Source: DASUZB01 sp036377075 (lineage in GTDB: Bacteria > Actinomycetota > CALGFH01). From it: DNA of 47,348 nt. Numbering within the stretch: position 1 is the first letter of the stretch; each line of letters starts with the position of its first letter. The translations under genes were made by a program, and so were the position numbers. The stretch covers positions 1 to 47,348 of the forward strand of contig DASUZB010000011.1 in NCBI GenBank assembly GCA_036377075.1, in the 5' to 3' direction. Shown here in pieces: positions 33,201 to 42,325 of the stretch. The notes under the pieces are model-generated. The model was not told where the DNA came from and made no database searches. It was given only the letters and a program-made list of their open reading frames with translations.

Positions 33201-33639
33201 GTGACCTGCGTTGTCAGGTGCAGGCTCGCGAGCGGTGCGCTGCTCGGCGCTGTCGCCGGTGGGGTGCTCCTGGCGGGTTGCGGCGATGCCACCCGGCCCC
33301 CCTGCCTCGCCGCCTGGCACGACCCGGCCGATCCGCCCGCGGGCGTCGACGACCACCGGCTGCACCTGCGGGGCTCTGCTAGGTGTCTTCGAGACGACCT
33401 GCCAGACGGGCAAGGGCGTCACGGCCTCGGGCAAGCCCAGCTCCCGGAAGACCGTCTCGGTCGATCCACGGGTCGTGCCCTTGGGGACGCGGCTGGTGAT
33501 CGAGGGGCTCGGCACGCGCGTAGCCGCCGCCACCGGCGAGCTGCTGCGCGAGCTGCTCATCGACCCCGCCTGCGACGACCAGCCCATCCACCCACCACGC
33601 GCCAAGACAACACCACCCCGAACCCACCCTGAGGGTTGA
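33201..33639 (+). pseudogene. 3D-domain lipoprotein remnant joined to a transposase tail
   Basis: GTG 33201 opens a lipoprotein signal (LASGALLGAVAGGVLLAGCG). Sense then shifts frame between about 33290 and 33370, and the new frame gives a 3D (Asp-Asp-Asp) domain: GVTASGKPSSRKTVSVDPRV and VPLGTRLVIEGLGTRVAA. The domain stops abruptly before its last strand. What follows, ATGELLRELLIDPACDDQP, looks like the C-terminus of an IS481-like DDE transposase. So a wall-associated lipoprotein gene was frameshifted and truncated by a mobile element. Assignment of the tail is from memory of the family motif. Confidence 0.55.
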
Positions 33640-33967
33640 ACCGCCCCGGGTTTACCGGAGGCTTGGGTCCTTGGGTCCGGCGGTGCGGCTGGGGTCCTCC
33701 CGTTGGTGGTAGGCGGCCTCGAACTCGGCCGGCGGGAGGTGGCCGATCGGCTCGAGGAGCCGGCGGTGGTTGAACCAGTCGACCCACTCCAAGGTGGCGT
33801 ACTCGACCTGGTCGAGGCCCTTCCACGGGCCGCGCCGGCGGACCGCCGAACTTGCCCGCGATCGGGCAGATCGCCGCCCACTGCGACCGGTGCTCGTCCT
33901 GGTGCTCGAGCACCAACCGGACGGCCCGCTCGCGCAGCTCCTGCGGGTACCTCCCCTGTCTGGTCAT
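33636..33967 (-). mobile_element. IS3-family remnant, internally deleted
   Basis: ATG 33967 begins MTRQGRYPQELRERAVRLVL, the OrfA N-terminus, running to AAICPIAGKFG. Sense then moves, near 33843, to another frame encoding the OrfB C-terminus: GPWKGLDQVEYATLEWVDWF, RRLLEPIGHLPPAEFEAA, stop TAA at 33652. About 1 kb, with most of OrfB and its DDE residues, is missing. The right end shows TGAACCGCCCCGGGTTTACC (from 33637), like actinobacterial IS3 terminal repeats. Non-functional. Confidence 0.75.
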
Positions 33968-34202
33968 GGCCCCAACCCTGGCCGAAGGACCGGCGCTGAG
34001 CCTGTGAGCAGCACCAACGCCACCGTTGGAGGCCCAGCGTGAAGCGTTGGTGACCATCGGCGTCTGTTTGCCGAGTGTTTGCGAACCGTTCGTTGAGCCC
34101 GATCTCCCGTACGCGCACGCCGCCAGCCAAGGCGCCGTCCGCGACGACGCGGAGGTGGGATGATGCAGCGCGACGAGCACCTCCGGGAGGGGAGGGTGGG
34201 CG

Positions 34203-34652
34203 ATGTCGGTTCAGACCTGGACGATCACGGTGAATCGCAGTCCCAAGGTCGTGTTCGCGTACCTCACCGACATGTCGAGGCACGGCGAATGGTCGCCGAA
34301 GCCGTTCAGGATCGAGCCGGTCGAGGGCGACGGCCAGGCAAGGGTGGGCGCCAGGTTCCACTCCGTCGGATGGATCCCCGGCGACAAGCACCATGAGAAC
34401 GACGTGGAGATCACCCGCGTGGATCCACCCACTCGCTTCAGCTTCACCGCCTACGAGAAGGGCCAGGCGTTCAAGCACGACTTCGTCCTGACGCCGGCCG
34501 CCGACGGCACCAGGGTCGAGCGAACGGTGGACAGCCCAGAGCCGACTGGGCTCCTTCGCGTGGTCTATCCACTCGTCTGGTCCCTGGTCATCAAGCCTGG
34601 GATGCAGAAGGACCTGGAGAGCTTCAAGGCGAAGTGCGAGGCCTCGACCTGA
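34203..34652 (+). CDS. SRPBCC (START-like) family protein
   Basis: 149 residues from ATG 34203 with GGAGGGTGGG upstream. MSVQTWTITVNRSPKVVFAY starts the helix-grip fold; RVDPPTRFSFTAYEKGQAF and the C-terminal long helix (LVWSLVIKPGMQKDLESFK) complete it. It is likely a small hydrophobic-ligand binding protein. Function in the cell unknown. It stands alone just beside the IS remnant. Confidence 0.88.
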   Translation: MSVQTWTITVNRSPKVVFAYLTDMSRHGEWSPKPFRIEPVEGDGQARVGARFHSVGWIPGDKHHENDVEITRVDPPTRFSFTAYEKGQAFKHDFVLTPAADGTRVERTVDSPEPTGLLRVVYPLVWSLVIKPGMQKDLESFKAKCEAST

Positions 34653-34712
34653 ACGCGACCGCGTTCGGATCCTCGATGCACCGAAGCGCGACGGACGCTG
34701 GTGGGAATCAGC

Positions 34713-34904
34713 TCAGCTCAGTTTCTCAGTCAGCGAGACGCCGGAGTCGGCGGCGAACGGCTGGACGACGATGACGTCGTCGGCCGCCGGGTCCGGCGCC
34801 GGCTTGGCCGACGCCAGCGCGGCGGTCAGGCCGCCGGCCAGCAGCGCGCCGACCAGCGGCAAGGCCGCCGCCGCGGCGCGCGGCAGCCCTCGTCCTGGGT
34901 TCAT
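34713..34904 (-). CDS. 63-residue exported or membrane-anchored peptide
   Basis: ATG 34904 with AGGAGG 10 bases upstream. MNPGRGLPRAAAAALPLVGA then LLAGGLTAALASAKPAPDP is a signal-like or single TM segment with a possible cleavage site ALASA. The remaining 26 residues (ADDVIVVQPFAADSGVSLTE) contain no Cys. No homologue recognised. The strong ribosome site favours a real gene. Confidence 0.5.
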   Translation of the reverse strand: MNPGRGLPRAAAAALPLVGALLAGGLTAALASAKPAPDPAADDVIVVQPFAADSGVSLTEKLS

Positions 34905-35382
34905 GGCGGTTGGTCCTCCTGGGTCCGGTGGGCAGTGGGTGCCCGGCTCGTGGCCGGCATGGTCGGCCGGGCGGGTTGTCCCGCGGATTCTCGAGCGTGG
35001 CGCTGACGGGCCGCTGACGGCGCGCTGATCGCCGCTGGTCGACGCGACCAACCGAGGCTGGACACGCCCGTGCGGTCGTGGGGCAGGGACGCGGGGGCTC
35101 CGGCGGCGCCGTGCCAGGCTCAGGGTCAGGGAGGCCTCGACCAGGACGTGGCTGAACGGTGCCGTGGCCGGGGTCGACGTGGAGCGCCCGCAGCGCGCCA
35201 GCGCGAGGACGAACGACGTTGCCGCCCGTAAGGCCCCGGCATAGGCTCGCCTGGCCGGGAGAGCTCGTCAGCTAGCTGTGCGGCCAGGGCGATGAGTAAC
35301 CGCAACTCCCATCGTCTACCTGCTGTACGTCACCGTGCGCTGATGGCGACGGCCGACTCAGCGCAGTGCAGAAGGAGGCAAC
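34905..35382. other. 478-bp non-coding stretch before tricorn gene
   Basis: No gene recognised on either strand. It must contain the promoters of the small peptide gene and, near its right end, of the tricorn gene; AAGGAGG at 35371-35377 is the tricorn ribosome site. The middle is GC-rich without clear repeats. Confidence 0.5.
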
Positions 35383-38300
35383 GTGCAGCGCACAGTTCAC
35401 ACCCCAGAGGGCCGGCTGCTGGCTGTCGAAGATTCGTCTTACCTGCGCTACCCGCACGTTGCACGCGATCTGATCACGTTCGCGGCTGAGGACGACGTCT
35501 GGCTCGCCTCGCTGAGCGAGGCGGCGGACGGCCGTGGCACCCAGGCGTGGCGGTTGACTTCTGACCAGGCCCCGGTGCTGCATCCGCGGCTGAACCCGTC
35601 AGCTACGCACGTCGCCTGGACCTCGACTCGCGACGGCTCCCGGTCGCTCAGCCGGGCCGCCCCGCGGGAGGCGTATGCGGTGTCGGCGGATGGTGGCCCG
35701 GCCAGGCGGCTTACTTACTGGGGTGACCGGTTCGCGACCGTGCGCGGCTGGGTCAGCGACAACGAGGTGCTCGTCCTCAGCCGGACCGGCCAGCACGCCA
35801 GCATGAAGACCTGGGCGTTCGCCGTGCCGCTGAGCGGACCGGAGCGCCGGCTCGACTACGGGCCGGCGGGCGACGTTGCGGTATGCGACGGTGCTGTGCT
35901 GGTTGGCAGTGCCATGAACTTCGAGCCGGCCGAGCCGGCCCAGTGGAAGCGCTACCGCGGCGGTGCCGGCGGGAAGATCTGGTACTCGCCGGACGGCTCG
36001 CGGTACACGCGGATCTTCGCCGGGGTGGGTGACAACCTGGTGAACCCGATGTTCGTCGGACCCCGGGTCGTGTTCCTGTCGGACCACGAGGGGACCGGCG
36101 CGCTCTATTCCGCGCTCCCGGACGGCACGGACCTGCGCCGCCATACCGACCTCGGCCAGTACTACGCCCGGCATGCGACGACCGACGGCCAGCGCGTGGT
36201 CTACCAGCGGGCCGGGGAGATCTGGATGCTTGAGTCGCTCGACGCCGATCCGGTGCGCCTGGACATACGGCTCAGCGGAGCCCGCTCCGGGCGGGCACCC
36301 TATCCGGTGTCCGCGAAGTCGCAGCTGGGCTCGTTCACGCTGGATTCAACCGGCCGGGTGCTTGCCGCCGAGGTGCGCGGTACCGTGCACTGGCTGCCGG
36401 GCCGGGACGAGGCTACCCGGGCACTGCTCGCCAAGCCGGGCGTGCGCGGCCGGCTTCCGGTGGTGATCCCTGGCAGGGACGCGGTTGCCTGCGCGTCGGA
36501 CAACGGCGGCGAAGACGGCCTGGACGTGATCCCGGCTGACGGCTCGGCCGCCAGGCGGATCGGGCACGGCGAATTCGGCCGGATCCTGGAGCTGGCGGTA
36601 GCGCCGGACGGGCGCACGGCAGCGGTCGCATGCGCCGACGGCCGGCTGCTGACCGTGGCGCTGGATGGCGAGCCGGTTATCACCGAGATCGCGCGCAGCA
36701 CCAACGCAGAGGTCGCGGGCCTGGCCTTCTCCCCGGACTCGGCTTTGCTCGCCTGGTCGCAGCCGTGGCGACCCGAGCGCGGTGCCTCGCAGATACGGCT
36801 GGCCCGGCTGGCCGACGGCAGCGTTACCGACGTGACCCCGCCCCGGTTCGACGACACCTCGCCTGCGTTCACCCTGGACGGCAAGTACTTGGCGTTCCTG
36901 TCGAATCGCGCCTTCGATCCGGTCTACGACGCGCACTACTGGGATCTCGCGTTCCTGCCCGGGGTCCGGCCGTACCTTGTGCCGCTGCTGGCCACGACGC
37001 CATCGCCGTTCGCTCCGGAGCTGACTGGCCGTCCGGCAGAACCCGAAGGTCCCGGAAAGGTCCACGCGACCGGGAGTACGGACACCGAGTCTCCGGCGCT
37101 CGGTCTCGACGTCGCCGGGCTGGCCGAGCGGATCGTGCCGTTCCCCGTGGCGGCCGGATGCTACGACAAACTCCGCGCCGTCAGGGACGGCCTGGTCTGG
37201 CTGGAACTGCCGCGCGCCGGGGAGCTGGGTGAGACCGTGATCGGCGCGGCCGAGGAGCACCCGACCCGGCTAGTCCGCTATGACCTGGCTGAGCGCAGGC
37301 GCTCGGTCGAGGTCGAGGCCCTGGACGACTACGCGGCCTCCGCCGACGGAACCCGGCTGGCGTACCAGATCGAGGAGTCGCTGGAGATCAAGCCGACCGG
37401 CTCCGGCGAGCCCGCGGGTGAGGCTGTCAGCTTCGATCTGGACCGGATCCGGGTGACGGTCGAACCGCCGGCCGAGTGGACGCAGATGTACCACGAGGCG
37501 TGGCGGCTGATGCGGGACAACTTCTGGCGCGCTGACATGGCCGGGGTGGACTGGGCCGCGATGGCCGACCGCTACCGGCCGCTGCTCGACCGCATCGCCT
37601 CCGCGGATGACCTGCACGATCTGCTGTGGGAGCTGCAGGGCGAGATGGGTAGCTCGCACGCCGGGGTGCTGCCGCCGGGCTCGGGCGGTGATCCGGCGCT
37701 GGCTCAGGGCCTGCTCGGCGCCGATCTCGAGTCCACCGGGGACGGGACCTGGCGGATCGCGCGGATCCTGCCCGGCGAGTCGTCGGTGATCGGCGCGCGT
37801 TCCCCGCTGGCCGGCCCGGGCGTCGCCGCGGCGCCGGGCGATCTCATCGTCGCTGTGGACGGGCGGCCGGTGGACCCGGACCTCGGCCCGAACGCGCTGC
37901 TGGCAGGCAAGGCCGGCAAGCCGGTCGAGCTAACCCTCCGGCGCGACGGAGCGGACCGGCGGGCTGTCGTGGTTCCGCTGGCGAGCGAGCACGCGATCCG
38001 CTATCACGATCTGGTCGTCCGGCAGCGGTCCGCGGTCCGCGAGGCCTCCGGCGGGCGGCTGGGCTACGTGAACATCCCGGACATGATGGCGCGGGGCTGG
38101 GCGGAGTTCCACCGGGACCTGTACACCGAGTTCCGGCGAGACGGCCTGATCGTGGATTTGCGAGACACGCAAGGCGGCGACGCTGGGCAGCTGGTGGCCG
38201 AGAAGCTCGCCCGGCGCATCATCGGCTGGAACCTGTCCCGATACGAGGAGCCATTGACCTACCCGGCCGAGGCACCGCGCGGGCCGATCGTAGCGATCAC

Positions 38301-38637
38301 GGACGGATACGCGAGTTCCGGCGGCGACCTCGTGATCCAGGCGCTGAAGTCCTACGGCATCGCGACCGTAGTAGGCACCCGGACCTGGGGCGGCACGCTC
38401 GGCGTTGACCTCAAGTACAAGCTGGTCGATGGGACCCTGGTGGCGCAGCCGAAATACGCCTGGTGGTTCGCCGACGGCGGCTGGACGGCGGAGAACCACG
38501 GCGTGGATCCGGACGTCGAGGTGACCATCGCACCGCACGACTGGGCCGCAGGCCGCGATCCCCAGCTCGACACCGCCATCCGGCTGGCGCTGCAGGCGCT
38601 GGAGCAACGCCCACCCGCCGCTCCGCCCACCATCTGA
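35383..38637 (+). CDS. Tricorn protease (S41-type)
   Basis: 1,084 residues from GTG 35383, with AAGGAGG at ideal spacing: a full-length tricorn homologue. Residues 1-290 and 320-560 are the two beta-propellers (repeating strands such as FAVPLSGPERRLDYGP and LAFSPDSALLAWSQPW). A C1 segment (MYHEAWRLMRDNFWRADMAG) is followed by catalytic His in GEMGSSHAGVLPPG, a PDZ (RIARILPGESSVIGARS) and C2 with FRRDGLIVDLRDTQGGDAG and nucleophile Ser in DGYASSGGDLVIQ. Tricorn degrades peptides released by the proteasome, which fits an actinobacterium. It stands alone. Confidence 0.93.
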   Translation: MQRTVHTPEGRLLAVEDSSYLRYPHVARDLITFAAEDDVWLASLSEAADGRGTQAWRLTSDQAPVLHPRLNPSATHVAWTSTRDGSRSLSRAAPREAYAVSADGGPARRLTYWGDRFATVRGWVSDNEVLVLSRTGQHASMKTWAFAVPLSGPERRLDYGPAGDVAVCDGAVLVGSAMNFEPAEPAQWKRYRGGAGGKIWYSPDGSRYTRIFAGVGDNLVNPMFVGPRVVFLSDHEGTGALYSALPDGTDLRRHTDLGQYYARHATTDGQRVVYQRAGEIWMLESLDADPVRLDIRLSGARSGRAPYPVSAKSQLGSFTLDSTGRVLAAEVRGTVHWLPGRDEATRALLAKPGVRGRLPVVIPGRDAVACASDNGGEDGLDVIPADGSAARRIGHGEFGRILELAVAPDGRTAAVACADGRLLTVALDGEPVITEIARSTNAEVAGLAFSPDSALLAWSQPWRPERGASQIRLARLADGSVTDVTPPRFDDTSPAFTLDGKYLAFLSNRAFDPVYDAHYWDLAFLPGVRPYLVPLLATTPSPFAPELTGRPAEPEGPGKVHATGSTDTESPALGLDVAGLAERIVPFPVAAGCYDKLRAVRDGLVWLELPRAGELGETVIGAAEEHPTRLVRYDLAERRRSVEVEALDDYAASADGTRLAYQIEESLEIKPTGSGEPAGEAVSFDLDRIRVTVEPPAEWTQMYHEAWRLMRDNFWRADMAGVDWAAMADRYRPLLDRIASADDLHDLLWELQGEMGSSHAGVLPPGSGGDPALAQGLLGADLESTGDGTWRIARILPGESSVIGARSPLAGPGVAAAPGDLIVAVDGRPVDPDLGPNALLAGKAGKPVELTLRRDGADRRAVVVPLASEHAIRYHDLVVRQRSAVREASGGRLGYVNIPDMMARGWAEFHRDLYTEFRRDGLIVDLRDTQGGDAGQLVAEKLARRIIGWNLSRYEEPLTYPAEAPRGPIVAITDGYASSGGDLVIQALKSYGIATVVGTRTWGGTLGVDLKYKLVDGTLVAQPKYAWWFADGGWTAENHGVDPDVEVTIAPHDWAAGRDPQLDTAIRLALQALEQRPPAAPPTI

Positions 38638-39114
38638 CCAGGCGATTTCGCGATCACTCCTGAGCACACGTTCGCCAGGCTCACTGCCGGGCCTTTCGCC
38701 GGGTGCCGGACCGAATGTCATCGTGCTTCTTGCCGCGATCCTTGCCTGACAGCCCTCGTGGGGGTACCGACCGAGCCATCTGCGAGTCGCAGGGTGGTCG
38801 GCCGAGCCGACGTGCTCCCCGGCCGCTGGCCTATGCTCCGCGAATAGTCAATGGGTCGAGGTCTCCTCATAGAGTGGCCGATCTCGGCCATTCATGAGGG
38901 TCTTATCTGGCGCCGTTTGCCGGGCCGCCGGGCCGATGCCCACTGATGGCGGCGACAATCTGATCACCCTGGCAGGCAGGGACGGCGCGATCTGAAGCTA
39001 TCTGACCGGTCGCGCAGCATGCGCAGGCGCCGGTCCGGTGTCCGTCGCATCCGGGGCAACCCTTCATCGCTGCTGTGACGCGTACAAGCTGCACGCATGA
39101 AAGGAGATCGCGCC
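38638..39114. other. 477-bp gap between tricorn and Rep-like fragment
   Basis: It contains the hairpin at 38865-38899. A minus-strand frame 38903-39094 (with KGCPGCDGHRTGACACCATG, five Cys) could be a small zinc-binding peptide but has no clear ribosome site. Otherwise no coding recognised. Confidence 0.45.
38865..38899. terminator. Two-tier palindrome with T-rich flank
   Basis: CCTCAT (38865-38870) pairs with ATGAGG (38894-38899), and inside it TGGCCGA (38875-38881) with TCGGCCA (38884-38890). GTCTTAT follows on the plus strand. It is either a distal terminator for the tricorn gene (stop 228 bp earlier) or a protein-binding site of the lost mobile element. The 2-base loop disfavours a simple hairpin. 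Confidence 0.4.
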
Positions 39115-39396
39115 ATGTCGGCCGAAGGTGAAGAACCGGTCCGCGCCTGCCGAGCGGCCCCAGGTGTTGCCGGTGGGCGCCGGTTCATGACGGTCCCAAC
39201 TGCAACCATCAGTCCCACCGACTACGGGCCGGGACGGCGCGCATCAGATCGTGAACTGCTCGAGCTTGCCTCCAGTGAGGACTTCGCGCGCTGGGAGCAG
39301 CAGCTCGCCGCGACCGGCAACTGCGCCAATCCAGTACTGCTGCGCGGGGGCGACGTGCTACTGCTACAGAACGCCCAGAACCAATCGGTCTGTGCA
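39115..39396 (+). pseudogene. N-terminal fragment of a RepSA-like replication initiator
   Basis: ATG 39115 with AAAGGAG upstream. The peptide SDRELLELASSEDFARWEQ then QLAATGNCANPVLLRG resembles the N-terminal block of RepSA-type initiators of actinomycete integrative plasmids (FARWxxQxxxTGGCAxPVRL). The frame loses similarity after VLLRGGDVLLLQNAQ and runs into the IS630 element at about 39397. The catalytic rolling-circle motifs are missing. If right, an integrative element was once resident here. Confidence 0.5.
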
Positions 39397-40282
39397 CTAA
39401 AGGACCTTGGGTGCTGGGTTGAGGCGAGGTGGAGCTGGACAGGCCGGGCAGGATGCGGCCATGCCAACCATCGCCCGCCGCCCCGCCGCACAACAAGAAC
39501 GAGAACGACTCCATGCCCGCCGGCTGCGCGCCGCTGAGCTGTTCGCGATCGGCGTCCGCCAAGCCGAGGTCGCCCGCCAGCTTGGCGTCTCACCTCAGGC
39601 CGTCAGCATCTGGCACGCCAGCTGGAAGGCGGGTGGCGCCGACGCCCTGTGCGGCCGAGGACCGACCGGGCCCACCCCGAAGGTCTCCGATGCCCAGCTC
39701 GGCCAGGTCGAGCAGGCCCTGCTGAACGGTGCCACGGCCAACGGGTTCGTCGGCGAGCTCTGGACCTTGAACCGTGTCGGCACCGTGATCGAGCGGCTGA
39801 CCGGGGTGCGGCACCACCCTGCCCATGTGTGGGCGCTGCTGCGGCACCGCCTCGGCTGGAGTGTGCAGCGCCCGGTGCGCCGCGCCACCGAACGCGATCA
39901 GGCCGCGATCGACCGCTGGGTCGCCACGGACTGGCCGCGGACCAAGCACAACGCTGATCGGCGCAGCGCCTGCCTGGTCTTCTTCGACGAGAGCGGGCGC
40001 AGCAGCGCCATGCGGGCCTGGCTGGCGACCCAGCGGCCCTGGCTGGTGGTCGAGCGGCTGCCCGCCTACGCACCCGACCTGAATCCGGTCGAGGGCCTGT
40101 GGGCCAGCCTCAAGACCGTCGAGCTCGCCAACCTCACCCCACCGACCCTGGCCGAGGTGATCGGCCAGGCCCACCGGGGAATCGACCGCGTCCGCCACAC
40201 CCCGCACCTGGCCTACTCGTTCCTGCGGCACACTGGCCTGTCGGTCTCGTGACGCACGTCAGGCACGCCCAAGGCCGTTGAG
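39397..40282 (+). mobile_element. IS630-like element, internally deleted
   Basis: Imperfect terminal inverted repeats flank the transposase gene: CTAAAGGACCTTGGGTG at 39397-39413 and the complement of CGCCCAAGGCCGTTGAG at 40266-40282 (13 of 17 match). The element interrupts the Rep-like frame on the left. No clear TA duplication was seen, so the ends are approximate. Confidence 0.55.
39461..40252 (+). pseudogene. IS630-family transposase lacking its central catalytic part
   Basis: 263 codons from ATG 39461 with no stop. The N-terminal HTH (ARQLGVSPQAVSIWHASWKA), linker and first catalytic region (SACLVFFDESG) are present. It then jumps directly to SSAMRAWLATQRPWLVVERL and the third motif APDLNPVEGLWASLK. 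Intact relatives have about 70 more residues, including the second Asp of DDE (WDGLPAH). The deletion is in frame, so a protein may be made but cannot transpose; it might still bind the terminal repeats. Confidence 0.75.
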
Positions 40283-40310
40283 GAAGCCATCGGACGGAGG
40301 CGATTTGGCC

Positions 40311-41147
40311 ATGATCGAATTGGACTTCGTCGCGGACGGCTCGCCCGAGTACTGGAACCTGACCGGGGCGGGCGCAACCGAGGAGCAATCGCTGAACGAC
40401 CTGTATCCGGGACGGCTGCACTTTACCGTCAACGGAACGGACCTGAGCCCCAAGGCGCTGGTGCCGTTGCTTGGCGTCGTCGCACCCCTGAACCAGTTCC
40501 TCGCGGCGGTTCCGCCGCCGAGATCGGCGAGTTGGGCACCGTCGGACCAGTTGCCGCGTCACACCTATACGGTCCAGAGGATCGCCTCCGGTCGTGTGCA
40601 CGTGGGCGCGAGCTGGTCGGGCTCGGGCGCGAGCTGTGTCGAGGCCGCGCTTCGGGCGGCATGGGGCTGCTTCTGCGAGCGGGTGCTGGGTGAGCTTGCC
40701 GCTCGGGATCCGTCGGTCGCCCACAACGCGGTCGTCCGCCGCATGCTGCCCGCCGTGCGGGCCAACCAGTCCAGCCGGTCCCAGGCTGATGCTCGTCTCA
40801 TCCTGCTGCGTGGCATCGAACCGCGTTCCGACCGCCGATCCCTTGAGTCCGCCGCCGACGCGGTGGCCCGGGTGGCATGGAGTCATGGCGGATTCACCGA
40901 GATCGGCGTCAACCCGATCATCGTCCGCGTGGAGCCGGGCACCACCGTCATGACCCGGCCGTGGACCGGCGAGACGGACCCGACCGGGCATCCGGTGATC
41001 GGCTGTGTGATCGCCGACCCGATCGACAGGAGCTCCGCTGCGCGGGTCATTCGGGATGCTGTGCTGACCGCGTTGCACGCGTGGGGGGTGCCCGAAGAGA
41101 GTCCGGCGTTCCGCGGATTGCGGGTTGCCCGATTCACCGATCCGTGA
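40311..41147 (+). CDS. Unrecognised 278-residue protein
   Basis: ATG 40311 with GGAGG 9 bases upstream; MIELDFVADGSPEYWNLTGA to VARFTDP. It reads as real coding sequence: balanced codon use and no low complexity. It appears soluble, with one Cys-containing helix (CVEAALRAAWGCFCERVLG) and a beta-rich C-terminal half (GVNPIIVRVEPGTTVMTRPW). I recognise no family. It lies immediately right of the IS630 element, so it may be cargo of the same region or an old chromosomal gene. Confidence 0.6.
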   Translation: MIELDFVADGSPEYWNLTGAGATEEQSLNDLYPGRLHFTVNGTDLSPKALVPLLGVVAPLNQFLAAVPPPRSASWAPSDQLPRHTYTVQRIASGRVHVGASWSGSGASCVEAALRAAWGCFCERVLGELAARDPSVAHNAVVRRMLPAVRANQSSRSQADARLILLRGIEPRSDRRSLESAADAVARVAWSHGGFTEIGVNPIIVRVEPGTTVMTRPWTGETDPTGHPVIGCVIADPIDRSSAARVIRDAVLTALHAWGVPEESPAFRGLRVARFTDP

Positions 41148-41414
41148 GCTGTCCCGCACCCAGCCAGCAGCACAGCCCAACTCGGCCCGGCCCATCAAGC
41201 TGACACCCAAGACCCTTTAGTTGCTGCCGATCTGCTGCCCGACGCGGTGGAACCGGGCGGCCGTGAGGTCGGATGTGGCCGGTGACCTGTGGTGGACCCA
41301 ACTTGCCACAATCCGAACACCACGCCACCCACACCACCGCTGGTCACAGGCGATACGATCCTGCTACCCGGGCCACCATGCCGCCGATGACGCCGGTGCT
41401 TGTGGCCACGCGGG

Positions 41415-41819
41415 TCACCGTCGGCGGTTCGGGGTCTGGCCGGGTCGGACTGCAAGCCCGGCCCGCTTCCAGGCCTTGAAGCCACCGACTAGGTCGGTCG
41501 CCCGTGCAAGGCCGAGGTCTTGCAGCGCGGCGGCGGCCAGGCTGGAGGTGTAGCCCTCCGAGCACATCACCACGACGGCTTGGTCGTAGCCGTCCACCTC
41601 GGAGAGCCGGTGGGAGCTGGCCGGGTCCAGCCGCCATTCGAGCACGTTCCGCTCAACGATGAACGCGCCAGGGACCTCCCCCTCCTCGGCGCGCTGCGCG
41701 GCTGGGCGGATGTCGATCAGCAGGGCGCCGTCGTGGACCGCAGCGGCAGCCTCGTGCGGGTCCAGCCGCCGCAGCCGGGACCGCGCTTGGTCGAGGATCT
41801 GGTCGATGGTGCGGCTCAC
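41415..41819 (-). CDS. Rhodanese-like domain protein
   Basis: GTG 41819 overlaps the former end of the cysteine dioxygenase frame by 4 bp (GTGA). 134 residues: helix SRTIDQILDQARSRLRRLDP, then LLIDIRPAAQRAEEGEVPGA and the active-site loop VVVMCSEGYTSSLAAAALQD with the catalytic Cys. Ends GGFKAWKRAGLAVRPG. Single-domain rhodaneses move sulfane sulfur; following a cysteine dioxygenase it fits cysteine/sulfide metabolism. The gene is intact although its upstream partner is interrupted. Confidence 0.9.
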   Translation of the reverse strand: MSRTIDQILDQARSRLRRLDPHEAAAAVHDGALLIDIRPAAQRAEEGEVPGAFIVERNVLEWRLDPASSHRLSEVDGYDQAVVVMCSEGYTSSLAAAALQDLGLARATDLVGGFKAWKRAGLAVRPGQTPNRRR

Positions 41820-42325
41820 TGGACCGCTCCGGCTGCTGGGAGGGCGCCGCCGCGGTGGCTGCCCGGCCCATGGAACCGCAGCGGCAGGCCCGGCGGGGAG
41901 TAGGCGTGCACGCTGGTGGCCGGCCTCCTCCCTTAGTTGCCGACGCCGTGGACCTGATCGGGACCGAACCAGGTCCGCGACCCGGCCCGCAGGGTGCTGA
42001 TCGAGCCGGATGGGTTCAGGGTTTCCTCGACCAGCTCCCCGTCGACCACGGTGAAGGCGCCGGCCGCGCCGCCGTGGTCGTGGGCTGGTACGGCCTGGCC
42101 GGGTGACCAGCCGAGCAGCCAGACCTCGACGCCGTCGCTGCGCAGCATGCGGGTGTACCAGCGCTCGGCGGGATCGTGGCGGACCAATGGCCGCCACCAC
42201 CCAGCCGCCGCGAACCGGTCGGCGAGGTCGCCCAGCCGGGCAGGCCCCAGCAGCGACGGTCGCAGGAGCTCATCGTGCCCCAGGGTGAGGTCGGCGTTGC
42301 GAAGGGTTGGATGCAGGTACAGCAC
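41816..42325 (-). pseudogene. Cysteine dioxygenase interrupted by an in-frame stop
   Basis: GTG 42325 with GGAGG upstream. Iron ligands His-x-His lie in PGQAVPAHDHGGAAGAFTVV and the third in FGPDQVHGVGN. A TAA codon (41933-41935) then follows, but the same frame continues with GRRPATSVHAYSPPG and LPLRFHGPGSH, the conserved CDO C-terminus with its Tyr, and ends at a TGA (41816-41818) that overlaps the rhodanese GTG. So a single nonsense codon separates 130 residues from the last 38. A truncated protein lacking HAYSPP is expected to be impaired. Confidence 0.75.
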
